Counted from the first letter of the stretch, positions 20,372 through 29,391 are shown. The stretch: DNA of 64,000 bases from Halococcus saccharolyticus DSM 5350 (GCF_000336915.1 NZ_AOMD01000009.1:30003-94002), one strand, 5' to 3'. Notes: generated from the sequence alone by a model not told the origin. Translations and numbers: made by a program.

Positions 20372-21178
20372 CTACGGCCGGCCCGTCCCCGGTGGGTCTT
20401 TCGGGTCGTGCGGATCGCCCGTCACGACCGCATCGCGCAGTCGGGGCAGCACGTCGGTCACGTCCGCCCGGAAGTCGTACTCGGCACGGTCCGACAGCGG
20501 CGTGCGCTCCAGATTGACGAGCACCATCGTCGCACCGCGATCGGCCGCCGTACGGGGGAGCGACGCCGCGGGCTCGACTGTGAGCGACGAGCCGGCGACG
20601 AGGAAGACGTCAGCGCGCTCGGCGAGCGATTGGGCTTCGAACAGTGCGTGCTCGGGGAGGGACTCGCCGAACAGCACGACGCCAGGCTTCAGCACGCCCT
20701 CACACTCCTCACACCGTGGCGGGAGTTCGCCATCGCGAGCGCGCTCGCGGACGGGCTCGGCCGGAACACGCCGTCCGCAGTCCCGACAGACCGAACGCTG
20801 GCCCGAACCGTGGATCGTGACGACACCTTCAGAGCCCGCCGCGACGTGGAGCCCGTCGATGTTCTGGGTCACGACCCGATCGAGGTGGCCCGTGGATTCG
20901 AGATCGGCGAGTGCCTCGTGGGCCGCGTTCGGTTCGATGGCGTCGCCGTAGATCTCGTCGTGGAGGGCGAGCCGGTCGCGCCAGAATCCCCCGGGATCGC
21001 GGTCGAGCCGCGAGACGTGGAAATCGTCGGGATCGTGTCGGTCCCAGAGGCCGTCGTCGCCCCGGAAGTCGGGGATTCCCGAGGCGGTGCTTGCGCCCGC
21101 GCCGGTCATCGCCACCGCGGTGTCGGCTTCGCGGATGACCCGAGCCGCAAACCGGAGATCGTCGGCGTCGACAGTCAT
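20372..21178 (-). CDS. Sir2-family NAD-dependent protein deacylase
   Basis: The 268-residue protein removes acyl groups from lysine using NAD. It shows the NAD loop GAGASTASGIPDFRG (about 27-41), TQNIDGLH (about 108-115), the catalytic His in TIHGSGQ, the zinc Cys pairs CRDCG and CEECE, and the late GSSLTVEPAA loop. Length and motif spacing are those of class III/U prokaryotic sirtuins. The ATG at 21178 starts MTVDADDLRFAARVI; a longer frame upstream has poor codon use. It lies alone between rpa1 and an Lrp-type regulator. Confidence 0.92.
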   Translation of the reverse strand: MTVDADDLRFAARVIREADTAVAMTGAGASTASGIPDFRGDDGLWDRHDPDDFHVSRLDRDPGGFWRDRLALHDEIYGDAIEPNAAHEALADLESTGHLDRVVTQNIDGLHVAAGSEGVVTIHGSGQRSVCRDCGRRVPAEPVRERARDGELPPRCEECEGVLKPGVVLFGESLPEHALFEAQSLAERADVFLVAGSSLTVEPAASLPRTAADRGATMVLVNLERTPLSDRAEYDFRADVTDVLPRLRDAVVTGDPHDPKDPPGTGRP

Positions 21179-21427
21179 GGGAGATGATGGCGGTGAGCGA
21201 GGAAAAGTTCGCTGCCTGTCTCCGACACTAACTCGAATAACTATGGTATCCGTATCTGGGAAGTGTGTTCGAAGTGGTTGCTGAGGTTCGACTCTATGTG
21301 ACTTAGAAGACAGGCGATTGCGACGGTGAAGTTGCCTCAGTTTGCCGTTCCGTGTAGTCCCGGACACAGCCCGCCGAACTCTGTCCACCTCGCTTCACTG
21401 CTCCGGCGAGTCATTCTCGGTGGTCGA

Positions 21428-21940
21428 TCATTCCTCGTTCGGCTCAGGCTGGGACGACGCGTCGTCGGTAGCCTCTTCGTCGGGCCCAAACCAGTGGAAC
21501 GGGCAGAAGTACTCGTTGTGTACCAGTTCTTCTTCGACGATCTCCAAACCGAGCGAGGCGAGGTCCCGCCCGATGCGGCTGAGGTCGTCGCCATCACGCC
21601 CGACGGCGACCACGTGGATGTTCTCTTCACCAGTCATCAGCTCCCGGGCCGAGACCACACCGGGGATCTCCAACGTGTCGCGAGCGAGCTGTTCGCGCTT
21701 CGGGATCGGGGCGGTACAGAAGATAATGGTGAACAGCTGATAGCCGACGCGTTCGTAGTCGACGTCGATATGACTCCCCTGAATGACGTCGTCGTCCCTG
21801 AGACGAATGATGCGGTTGCGGACCGTACTCGGCGAGACACCGTAATCCGCGGCGATCTCGGCGGCCGAGGTCTCCCAAGCGTTCTCCTGGAGCCGATAGA
21901 TGACGTACCGATCCAACTCGTCTAAATCGCGCTGTGGCAT
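21428..21940 (-). CDS. Lrp/AsnC-family transcription regulator
   Basis: The 170-residue protein has an N-terminal winged helix (DLDELDRYVIYRLQENA...VSPSTVRNRIIRLRDDDVI, residues 3-58) and a C-terminal ligand-sensing RAM domain (VVSARELMTGEENIHVVAVG). An acidic tail of about 25 residues follows. Haloarchaeal Lrp-type proteins sense amino acids or act as regulators of metabolism. It is read in the same direction as the APC transporter gene at 21985-24162, with only 44 bases between that gene's stop and this start; the transporter is therefore a natural candidate target or operon partner. Confidence 0.87.
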   Translation of the reverse strand: MPQRDLDELDRYVIYRLQENAWETSAAEIAADYGVSPSTVRNRIIRLRDDDVIQGSHIDVDYERVGYQLFTIIFCTAPIPKREQLARDTLEIPGVVSARELMTGEENIHVVAVGRDGDDLSRIGRDLASLGLEIVEEELVHNEYFCPFHWFGPDEEATDDASSQPEPNEE

Positions 21941-21984
21941 GGATTGAGTACGCGGCCCCTCCCACGAAAGCGTTTGTCGTTCAG

Positions 21985-24162
21985 CTACAGTAGCCAGCGC
22001 TCGAGCACACGACCGAGCCATCCGGGTTTCGTCGCCTCGCGCGGGCGGACGACGAGCGCCGGACAGTCGGCATCGGCGACGAGTCGCTGTCCTTCGGTGC
22101 TGACGACGAGGACATCGGCCGCCCGACTTTCGAGCGGCGTGGTCCCGCCATCGGCGACGACACCGGTTCGAACGGGTGCCGAGCAGAGCTGTGCGACCTC
22201 CTCGTGGTAGTCGGTGATCGTCCGCTGCTGTTCCTCGGAAGCGAACTCCTCGACAGCGTACTCGAGGGTCACCTCGGCATCGTGGGCCGTCGCGATCGCG
22301 TCCGCGATGGCGATCTTCGCCGGGTCGTACGGCCCCTCGTCGGTGATGACGGCAACGGTGTCGACCGTTCCGAGTCCCTCGCCGTCGTCGTCCACCAGCA
22401 CCGCGTCGCAGTCGGTGTGTTCGAGCACCCAGTCCGCGTCGGAGCCGAACAGTCGGTCGCGGAGGCCGCCTGCTTCCCGTTCCATCACCAGCGTGTCGAC
22501 GCCGGTCTCGGTCACGTGATGAGCTAGCGCGTGGCGGGTGTCGTGGCTCACGACCTCGCTCACGTGAACGGGAACGTTCACATCGGTGGCGAGCGTGCCC
22601 GTCCGCTCCTCGAACTCGATGTCGGCGGGCGATTGCTCGGCGGCAGCTTCCAAAGGCACCTGGTCGGCCACCTCGTCGAATCGGACGACCGACACCTGTC
22701 CGTGCTGCGGGGCTGCGAGATCCGCAGCGACGTCCACGAGCGCCGCCTCGTGTGATGGGTCCACGTCTTCGGGGACCGCAACGAGCGCTTCGTAGCTCTC
22801 GCCGGTCGGGCTGACGGCTGTACGGGTGCGCTCGACGGCCTGCTTGCCGAGTTCACGCCGGACGGCATCGACGGCGGCCCCCTCGCGCTCGACGCGGTCG
22901 CGGGCGTACCAGAAGTACCACGCGACGCTTCCGGCCGTGATGAGGACGGCTCCGAGGAGCGGGATGGTCCCCATCTGCGTGAGCAAGAGCAGTCCACCGA
23001 CGACGCCGAACCCCTGCATCCAGGGGTACAGCGGTGCCTCGAACGTGGGCTCGTACTCCATCGAGCCGCGGCGAAACGCAACGACGGCGAAGTTGACGAG
23101 GACGAACACGAGGATCTGGAACGCGCTCGCCAACTTGGCGATGCTTTCGAGCGGGACGAACGCGATGAGGAGGAGCAGGACGACGCCGGTGAGGGTGATC
23201 GATGCGCTCGGTGTGTTGAAGCGGTCGCTGATCTGCCCGAGCGACGGGGGAACGAGGTTGTCCCGACTCATCGCAAACGGGTATCGTGAAGACGAGAGGA
23301 TACCGGCGTTGGCGGTACTCACCAGCGCGAGCAGCGCCGCAACCACGACGGCAGCGACGCCTGCAGGGCCGAGTGCGGCCTCCGCGGCGACTGCCATCGG
23401 TGCATCCGAGGCGGCGATGGCGGACGTGTCGGTGACGCCGAGCATGACGATCACGATCAGCGCGTACAGCGCCGTCGTGAACCCGAGCGAGCCGAGAATG
23501 CCAAGCGGGATGTTCCGCTCGGGGTTTTCGACCTCCTCGGCGACGCTCGCCACCTTCGTCACGCCCGCGTACGAGACGAACACGAGTCCGGTAGCCGTGA
23601 GAATCCCCCCGATACCGCTCTCGAAGAATCCCGCGTAGTTTGCCGGCTGCACCGATGGCGTCCCACCGACCGCAAACCAGCCGAGTGCGGCGAGCATCAC
23701 AGCGACGATGACGACCTGTACGCGACCGGTCTGCTTGGCCCCGAGCAGATTCACGAGCACGAGAATGACGGCAAGCGTGAGCGCCAGCGGCGTCGTGATC
23801 GTCGGCGGGACATCGAACAGATAGAGGAGATACGGCACCCCGCCGACCAACGCCAGTCCACCCTTGAACGACAGCGAAAACCACGTTCCGATACCGGCAA
23901 CCGTCCCCAAGAGCGGCCCCATACCGCGCTCGATGAAGATGTACGTCCCACCCGATTCGGGCATCGCCGTCGCCATCTCGGATTTCGAGAGCGCTGCCGG
24001 AAGAACGACGATCCCGGCGAGAACGTACGCGAGCACGACCGCCGGGCCTGCGTACCCGACCGCGACCGCTGGCAGGATGAAGATGCCGCTCCCGATCATC
24101 GCCCCGATGCTGATGGCGAGCACCGAAATCAGTCCGAGGTCGCGTTCGAGACTCTTCGGCAC
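21985..24162 (-). CDS. APC-superfamily amino acid permease with two universal stress domains
   Basis: The 725-residue protein is a membrane transporter fused to a cytoplasmic sensor. Residues 1-415 hold about 12 membrane helices with the APC start SIGAMIGSGIFILPA and a PESGGTYIFIERGMGP loop. From about 440 two UspA-like domains follow (EALVAVPEDVDPSHEAALVDVAADL... and VAVITDEGPYDPAKIAIADAIATAH), which usually bind ATP or AMP; the second ends DVLVVSTEGQ. Such APC-Usp fusions are common in haloarchaea and probably import amino acids. The gene starts within the stop codon of the TrkA-N gene (one-base overlap), so the two proteins likely work together, with nucleotide-dependent gating as the inferred theme. 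Confidence 0.9.
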   Translation of the reverse strand: MPKSLERDLGLISVLAISIGAMIGSGIFILPAVAVGYAGPAVVLAYVLAGIVVLPAALSKSEMATAMPESGGTYIFIERGMGPLLGTVAGIGTWFSLSFKGGLALVGGVPYLLYLFDVPPTITTPLALTLAVILVLVNLLGAKQTGRVQVVIVAVMLAALGWFAVGGTPSVQPANYAGFFESGIGGILTATGLVFVSYAGVTKVASVAEEVENPERNIPLGILGSLGFTTALYALIVIVMLGVTDTSAIAASDAPMAVAAEAALGPAGVAAVVVAALLALVSTANAGILSSSRYPFAMSRDNLVPPSLGQISDRFNTPSASITLTGVVLLLLIAFVPLESIAKLASAFQILVFVLVNFAVVAFRRGSMEYEPTFEAPLYPWMQGFGVVGGLLLLTQMGTIPLLGAVLITAGSVAWYFWYARDRVEREGAAVDAVRRELGKQAVERTRTAVSPTGESYEALVAVPEDVDPSHEAALVDVAADLAAPQHGQVSVVRFDEVADQVPLEAAAEQSPADIEFEERTGTLATDVNVPVHVSEVVSHDTRHALAHHVTETGVDTLVMEREAGGLRDRLFGSDADWVLEHTDCDAVLVDDDGEGLGTVDTVAVITDEGPYDPAKIAIADAIATAHDAEVTLEYAVEEFASEEQQRTITDYHEEVAQLCSAPVRTGVVADGGTTPLESRAADVLVVSTEGQRLVADADCPALVVRPREATKPGWLGRVLERWLL

Positions 24163-24692
24163 TACGCGTCGCCTCCCGCCCCGCCTGATCGGAGTCGTTC
24201 ACGTTCCGGTTCGTCCGTCGGTTCCTCGTATTCCGTGCGCCGATCTGCAGTCGCTCGATTTGACGAGGACTGGGTTTCGACTGCCTCGACGCCACGGCGC
24301 TGCCGATCGAGCGCGGTCGAAAGTGCCGTCGAGGCACAGACGGTCTCGATACCGGCCTCGGCGAACGCGTCGAGGTTTGCGGGGTCGTTCACGAGTGCGA
24401 TCACGCGCCCAGTCCGCTGGAGACGGAGAAACTGTGCGAGCAACAGGTTCTGGCTGTCCTGGCGTGAGGTCACGATGGCGATGTCCGCCTCACCGATGTC
24501 CTCACGGTCGAGCGTGGCTGGCTCGCTCGGGTCGGCCACGCGGGCGTCAGCGCCCGCTTCAGCCGCGCGGTCGGCCGCATGGGCGTCGCCAGCGAGAAAC
24601 GTCACTGCTGGCGAACCGTTGGCGAGCTGCACCGCGAGTGTCTCTCCAACCGCCCCCTCACCGCCAAGTATCACTGCATGGGTCCCATCCAT
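24162..24692 (-). CDS. TrkA-N (RCK-like) NAD-binding protein
   Basis: The 176-residue cytoplasmic protein is a Rossmann-fold domain: it begins HAVILGGEGAVGETLAVQLA with a GxGxxG-like turn, and has ADPSEPATLDREDIGEADIAIVTSRQDSQNLLLAQFLR, the signature of TrkA-N regulatory domains. The last 45 residues are a charged, disordered tail. No C-terminal TrkA-C ligand domain is present. It is the first gene of a two-gene operon with the APC-Usp transporter, overlapping it by one base, and is likely its regulatory subunit. Confidence 0.85.
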   Translation of the reverse strand: MDGTHAVILGGEGAVGETLAVQLANGSPAVTFLAGDAHAADRAAEAGADARVADPSEPATLDREDIGEADIAIVTSRQDSQNLLLAQFLRLQRTGRVIALVNDPANLDAFAEAGIETVCASTALSTALDRQRRGVEAVETQSSSNRATADRRTEYEEPTDEPERERLRSGGAGGDA

Positions 24693-24709
24693 AACGAAAC
24701 GTTTCCGAT

Positions 24710-24722
24710 GCCTATATTATAT
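24710..24722 (-). promoter_or_regulatory. TATA region of the TrkA-N/APC operon
   Basis: An AT-rich run reading ATATAATATAGGC on the minus strand lies 18-30 bases above the ATG at 24692. This is the expected place for the TATA box of a nearly leaderless archaeal transcript. Confidence 0.55.
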
Positions 24723-24958
24723 CCTGAAACGTGATAAGGTAGTCGATGTATTATCGATTCGTGAATAGACGTTCGTTACTTTCAATGTCTTACTGTCTCC
24801 ACAGTCCCGGGATCGAGCGCGTAGCTCCGACGTGTATTCGGCGGGCTACACTCTCGATTCTTGGGAGTCACAACTACTGCGCGTTGATGATTGCCCCATT
24901 ACTGAGTCACGATCACGTTCTCGATCGAGGACGGGAGTCGGGGCAAACAGGGGAAGAG

Positions 24959-26182
24959 TCAGTCGGCCGGATTCCCGAACTGCGGGATCGCCGCGATCTC
25001 TGCCGGGTCGGTGTTCTCGAAGGCCGCACGTGCGATCGTGCGCTTGTGAACCTCGTCCGCGCCGTCGATGATCCGGAACGCCCGCACCGCCTCGTAGAAG
25101 TCCGCGAGCGGCAGGTCCCGACCGATCCCCGCCCCACCACAGCACTGAACAGCGAGATCGATGGTCTCCTGGGCCACCCGCGCGGCGAACACCTTGCTCA
25201 TCGAGACCTCGACTCTGGCCTCCTCGCCGGCCGTGATCCTCTCGGCCGCGTCGCGGACCATCGTCCGGGCGGCGTGGAGTTCGGTTTCGGCCTCCGCGAT
25301 CGAAAAGCGCTGTGACTGCTTGTCCGCGAGCGACGATCCGAACGCGTCGCGCTCGTCCATGTACGCTTTCGCCACGTCGAGTGCGCGCTCGGCCATCCCC
25401 GAAAACCGCATGCAGTGGGTCAGTCGGGCAGGTCCCAGTCGCTGCTGTGCGATGTCGAACCCGGCGTTCTCGGCACCGAGCAAGTTCTCCTCGGGCACCC
25501 GTACGCCGTCGAACGTGATCTCGGCGTGGCTCTCGGGTACGAGGCTCTGGCCGAGGTGGGGAATGTCGCGAACGATCTCCACCCCGTCGGTGTCGGTCGG
25601 CACGAGGATGATCGAGCAGCCGGCGTAGGGGTGGGCGTCGGGATCGGTGCGCGCCATCACGAGGAGGACATCGGCCGCACCACCCTGTGTGGTCCACCAC
25701 TTGTGGCCGTCGATGACCCACTCGTCGCCCTCCTTCTCGGCGGTCGTCCGGAGCATCTTCGGGTCCGACCCACCCCCGGGAGCGGGCTCGGTCATCGCGA
25801 ACCCGGATCGAATCTCGCCCGCGACCAGGGGCCGGAGCCACTCTTCTTTCTGGTCGTCGGTGCCGACGAGTTCGAGCGTATGCATGTTGCCCTCGTCGGG
25901 CGCGTCGACCCGCATCGCGGGCGCGCCGAGCAGGCTCCGGCCCGCCTGCTCGAACACCGGCAGCACGTCCCGGAACGCCATCCCCATCCCGCCGTGCGCT
26001 TCGGGAATCTGCGGTGCGTAGATATCGTACTCGCGGGCCTGCTCGCGCAGATCGGCGATGGTCTCGTGCGAAACCGACTCGCCGCCGGCGTGGGAGCGCT
26101 CCGCGGGCAGGACGACCTCCTCCATGAACGCGCGGGCGCGGTCGGTCGCCTCGCGTGCGGCCGCCGAGTCGTCGTACTTCAT
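24959..26182 (-). CDS. Acyl-CoA dehydrogenase, ACAD10/11-like
   Basis: The 407-residue flavoprotein has the full acyl-CoA dehydrogenase fold: N-terminal helices, the FAD-binding GFAMTEPAPGGGSDPKM and KWWTTQGG segments near residues 130-170, and the C-terminal helical domain. The family's usual catalytic segment YEGTSEIQ is replaced by IDGADEVH near residue 375, a substitution typical of the ACAD10/11 branch, where an Asp takes the place of the catalytic Glu. It is divergent from an APH-type kinase gene, matching the two halves of animal ACAD10/11, which act on 4-hydroxyacyl-CoAs. The ATG at 26182 fits the family start; the frame above it is poor. Confidence 0.88.
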   Translation of the reverse strand: MKYDDSAAAREATDRARAFMEEVVLPAERSHAGGESVSHETIADLREQAREYDIYAPQIPEAHGGMGMAFRDVLPVFEQAGRSLLGAPAMRVDAPDEGNMHTLELVGTDDQKEEWLRPLVAGEIRSGFAMTEPAPGGGSDPKMLRTTAEKEGDEWVIDGHKWWTTQGGAADVLLVMARTDPDAHPYAGCSIILVPTDTDGVEIVRDIPHLGQSLVPESHAEITFDGVRVPEENLLGAENAGFDIAQQRLGPARLTHCMRFSGMAERALDVAKAYMDERDAFGSSLADKQSQRFSIAEAETELHAARTMVRDAAERITAGEEARVEVSMSKVFAARVAQETIDLAVQCCGGAGIGRDLPLADFYEAVRAFRIIDGADEVHKRTIARAAFENTDPAEIAAIPQFGNPAD

Positions 26183-26326
26183 GCAGATACATCGGCACAC
26201 ACCATTGTAAAACGATCGGGCCACCCAACGAATCGCTACCCCCGTGAACCCCCAGTTATTCATACGATGTCTACGAACAGACCTACCAATGGTAACAAAA
26301 CGACCACACCCGCTATGGTGGAACGC

Positions 26327-27421
26327 ATGAGCGGCAGTGACGACACCGAGGGGGCCGAGGGAGCGTACTTCTCCCGAATCGTCGACGAGGAGGCGCTGGC
26401 GAGCTACTTCGAAGAGGAGTTAGGTTCTGTCGAAGAATACCGCATCGAACACCATCAGGAAGGGCACTCGAACGAGACGTTGTTCGTGGAGTGGGGAGAG
26501 CGCGACCTCGTGGTCCGTCGGCCGCCGCCTGGTGAGACCGCCGATACCGCTCACGACGTTCTTCGAGAGTATCGGGTGATGGACGCCCTTCAGGATACCA
26601 CGGTGCGAGTCCCGCCGACGGTGCTCGCGTGCGAGGACGAGTCGATTCTCGACTGCGAGTTCTACGTGATGGAGCGCGTCGCGGGGAGCGTGCTGCGCGA
26701 GACCGAACCCGAGCGGTTCGCCACGCCGGAGCACCGCCAACGGATCGGCGAAGAGCTGATCGACGGCCTCTGTGAGATCCACGCCGTCGACCCTGGAACG
26801 GTGGGACTGGACGAGTTCGGCCATCCCAAGGGGTTCACCGAACGCCAGGTAAAGCGATGGTCAGAGCAGCTGACGTGGGCGTTCGACGTCACGAGCGACG
26901 AACGCGAGGTGCCCGAACTCTATGACGTGATGGAGTGGCTGACCGAGAACGTACCCGACGCGCCGGCGCACACACTGGTTCAGGGCGATTACAAGCTCGA
27001 CAACGTGATGTTCGCGCCCGGCACGCCGCCCGAACTCGTCGCGGTGTTCGACTGGGAGCTGAGTACCCTTGGAAATCCGCTCGTCGATCTCGGGTGGCTC
27101 CTCTCGTACTGGTGGGACGCGGGCGATCCGGACCCGCCCGCGGCGACCGACTCGCTCAACGCGACGTTCATGACCCGCGAGGGCTACCCCACCCGAGAGG
27201 AACTCGTCGAGCGCTACGAGGCACAGACAGGAATCGAGTACGAGAACGATCGATTCTACCGTGCGCTCGCGGTCTACAAGCTCGCTGGGCTAGGAGAGAT
27301 GTTCTTCCGGCGGTACCTGGAAGGCAACGCCGATGACCCGTTGTACCCGAAGATGGAGACCGGTGTGCCCGAACTCGCCGACCGCGCGCTCCGGATCATC
27401 GAGGGTGAGGAGCCGCTGTGA
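26327..27421 (+). CDS. APH-family kinase, ACAD10/11 kinase-domain homologue
   Basis: The 364-residue protein is an aminoglycoside-phosphotransferase-fold kinase. It shows the lipid-CoA-type start EYRIEHHQEGHSNETLFVEWG with VVRRPPPGE (the Lys/Arg strand), FYVMERVAGSV, the catalytic loop LVQGDYKLDNVMF (Brenner motif with Asp and Asn) and the metal-binding VFDWELSTLGNPLVDL. This close match to the APH domain of animal ACAD10/11 suggests phosphorylation of a hydroxyacyl-CoA. The start at 26327 has a GGTGG six bases above; ATGs at 26315 and 26267 are also in frame. Its stop overlaps the MaoC gene as GTGA, and the acyl-CoA dehydrogenase partner is divergent. Confidence 0.87.
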   Translation: MSGSDDTEGAEGAYFSRIVDEEALASYFEEELGSVEEYRIEHHQEGHSNETLFVEWGERDLVVRRPPPGETADTAHDVLREYRVMDALQDTTVRVPPTVLACEDESILDCEFYVMERVAGSVLRETEPERFATPEHRQRIGEELIDGLCEIHAVDPGTVGLDEFGHPKGFTERQVKRWSEQLTWAFDVTSDEREVPELYDVMEWLTENVPDAPAHTLVQGDYKLDNVMFAPGTPPELVAVFDWELSTLGNPLVDLGWLLSYWWDAGDPDPPAATDSLNATFMTREGYPTREELVERYEAQTGIEYENDRFYRALAVYKLAGLGEMFFRRYLEGNADDPLYPKMETGVPELADRALRIIEGEEPL

Positions 27422-27858
27422 GCTACTTCGAATCGGTCTCGGTCGGCGACACGTCCCGAACGGCGGGCCGGACGGTAACGGCCGCCGACGTGACGAACTT
27501 CGCGGGTGTGAGTGGCGATTTCAATCACCACCACACCGACGCCGAGCGGATGGCCGACACCGAGTACGGTGGCCGGATCGCTCACGGCGCGTTCGTCTTT
27601 TCGGCAATGACTGGTCTGCTCTGGCAATCACGAACACAGGACGAACGCGAGGACGTGATCGCGTTCTACGGGGTGGACGGGCTCCGCTTCACCGCCCCGA
27701 CCTACGTCGGCGACACCATCCGCGTCGAGATCGAGGTCGTCGAGAAAAAAGAGCGCGACCATCCACGAGCCGCTGGTACTGTGCGGTACGACGCTGCGGT
27801 GAAAGCTCAGGACGACGAGACCGTGCTCCGGTGTGAGCTCCTCTCGCTAGTGCGCTGA
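27418..27858 (+). CDS. MaoC-like enoyl-CoA hydratase
   Basis: The 146-residue single hot-dog domain protein has the MaoC hydratase pattern: AADVTNFAGVSGDFNHHHTDAERM with the catalytic Asp and His, followed by RIAHGAFVFSAMTGLL and the late FTAPTYVGDTI. It adds water to enoyl-CoA in beta-oxidation-like routes. GTG 27418 overlaps the stop of the kinase gene by four bases, so translation is coupled. Following the kinase and dehydrogenase, it fits a pathway that turns 4-hydroxyacyl-CoA into a substrate for beta-oxidation. Confidence 0.9.
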   Translation: MSYFESVSVGDTSRTAGRTVTAADVTNFAGVSGDFNHHHTDAERMADTEYGGRIAHGAFVFSAMTGLLWQSRTQDEREDVIAFYGVDGLRFTAPTYVGDTIRVEIEVVEKKERDHPRAAGTVRYDAAVKAQDDETVLRCELLSLVR

Positions 27859-27982
27859 GGGTCGAGATCACGATTTCACCGAAATTGCACAATTCCACCG
27901 TCTCATTGATTTATCGGCGGTCAGTAACTCCGTGAGCCGATGGTGGCGATACAATGATGTGTCGAAATGTTGTATCGGGTGT

Positions 27983-28171
27983 ATGGACGGACGGTGGCTT
28001 CTCTTGGGATTCGGTCTGTTGTTCGGGGCCCTAACCGTCGCGTTCGTCGTCCAGGGGAAGACGCTACAAGCACTCATCGCGGTCGTTCAGACGTTCTGGA
28101 CTCTCGGTGGTTTCTGGTGGTATACGACTCACGACGAAGCGGCCAATACGAGACTTCAGCGGCTTCTGTAA
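27983..28171 (+). CDS. Small two-helix membrane protein
   Basis: A 62-residue protein starting MDGRWLLLGFGLLFGALTVAF with two membrane segments (about 4-22 and 27-46) and a polar C-terminus. The ATG at 27983 is preferred to the GTG at 27932 because the hydrophobic helix starts straight after it; the longer form would add a Cys-containing N-terminus. No family is recognised. It stops three bases before the convergent cupin gene. Confidence 0.5.
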   Translation: MDGRWLLLGFGLLFGALTVAFVVQGKTLQALIAVVQTFWTLGGFWWYTTHDEAANTRLQRLL

Positions 28172-28174
28172 CAG

Positions 28175-28789
28175 TTATTGGCAGTTCTCGGGTATACAGA
28201 CCACTGTCGATTCCATACCACAGTCGAGGCAGACGTTGACGACGTTCTCCTCATCCGAATCGAGAACGACGCGCAGATCGCTCTGACCGCACTCAGGACA
28301 TTCGACCGGCGATTCAGCCTCACAGTCCGGACAGACGAGAACCTCTTCCTCGTCGACGACGACCGGCCGTCTGTCCTCATGATCGCACTCGGGACACGGG
28401 AGCGGAATCCGTACGTCCTCGCTGTCGCGGGGAGCACCTATCGCGAACGCAACCACCACCTCGTCGGACGCGTTTTTACCGGACTGGAACTCGCCAGGCG
28501 CGAACCGGATCGCTTCGTTCTCGCCGACGGTAATCTCGCTACTCGAACAATCCGGTTCTACACGGTTTCGCGGTGTGTACGTTTCGAACGTCACCTCGCC
28601 CTCAACGATGAGGAACACCTCTTCTTGATCCATATGGGCGTGGAGCGAGCCGCTGAACCGCTCGCCGGGGCCGAGGGCGTACCGATTGATCGCAACGTCG
28701 GCGGTGTTCAGCGGGTCGGACAGTTTTCGGCGGTCGATGTCGTTCTCGGACGAGATGGAATCGAGGCCATCGATCGAGACAGTCTCCAT
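28175..28789 (-). CDS. Cupin-domain protein with C-terminal zinc ribbons
   Basis: The 204-residue protein starts with a cupin barrel (NRYALGPGERFSGSLHAHMDQEEVFLIVEGEVTFET, residues about 36-75, with the metal-binding His-x-His and Glu) followed by PGEFQSGKNAS. From residue 125 two or three zinc ribbons follow (CPECDHE...CPDCE, CPECGQ...CLDCG). The second motif His of cupins is replaced near GEFQSGKN, so metal binding may be incomplete. The ATG at 28789 is preferred to the TTG at 28816. It is likely a small-molecule sensor or an enzyme of unknown substrate. Confidence 0.8.
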   Translation of the reverse strand: METVSIDGLDSISSENDIDRRKLSDPLNTADVAINRYALGPGERFSGSLHAHMDQEEVFLIVEGEVTFETYTPRNRVEPDCSSSEITVGENEAIRFAPGEFQSGKNASDEVVVAFAIGAPRDSEDVRIPLPCPECDHEDRRPVVVDEEEVLVCPDCEAESPVECPECGQSDLRVVLDSDEENVVNVCLDCGMESTVVCIPENCQ

Positions 28790-28859
28790 ATCCACGGCCC
28801 CAACCCCAGAGGACAAAAGCGTGCATCCGCTCGGGCAGGAACGACGTGCGGCTCGTCGC

Positions 28860-29372
28860 TCACTCGTCGTTCAGGCTTTCGAGGAGTTCGGGATCGGTCC
28901 CGAACTTGAGGACGTTCGTCACGACGGAGTTGCGGATGTTCGCCACGACCTTGCCGTGGCGCTTGTAGAACTCGTGGATCCATCGAGATTCAGCCTCGCG
29001 GGCCGGGAACATCATCACGGTCTTCCACTGGTACTCGCCGTCCGAGAGGAAATAGAAGAGGGTGTTCGGCGAGTCACGGATGTACTCCATCGCCGCTCGC
29101 CACTCCTCCGCGAAGTGCTCGGGATCGAACTTGAACTCGAACAATCCGAAGATGAAGTACTCCTCGTTCGGGATGATTGCCTCGCGGAAGACCCCCTCCT
29201 CGCGCATCCGGCGGATCGACTCGCTGATCGTGACGTGCGAGACGTCGATGTCGTACTCTGCGGCGAGGATGTCGGTGAGTTCGCGCGAGGATACCTGGGG
29301 GTCGCGTGCGAGCTCGCGCAGGATCACCACGTCGCGGTGCGAAAACTCCCATTCGGGCGCGTCGTCGGTCAT
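28860..29372 (-). CDS. Winged-helix regulator (haloarchaeal Lrp-like type)
   Basis: The 170-residue protein opens with a winged helix: WEFSHRDVVILRELARDPQVSSRELTDIL...VSHVTISESIRRMREEGVF (about 8-68). The rest (EYFIFGLFEFKFDPEHFAEEWRAAMEYI and FPAREAESRWIHEFYKRHGKVV) is a conserved haloarchaeal effector domain. It starts 20 bases after the stop of the alpha/beta hydrolase gene on the same strand, so it may be the last gene of the unit with the hydrolase and the acyl-CoA dehydrogenase. Lipid- or acid-responsive control of this island is a reasonable inference. Confidence 0.8.
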   Translation of the reverse strand: MTDDAPEWEFSHRDVVILRELARDPQVSSRELTDILAAEYDIDVSHVTISESIRRMREEGVFREAIIPNEEYFIFGLFEFKFDPEHFAEEWRAAMEYIRDSPNTLFYFLSDGEYQWKTVMMFPAREAESRWIHEFYKRHGKVVANIRNSVVTNVLKFGTDPELLESLNDE

Positions 29373-29391
29373 CTGGTCGCTCCTACGGGAA

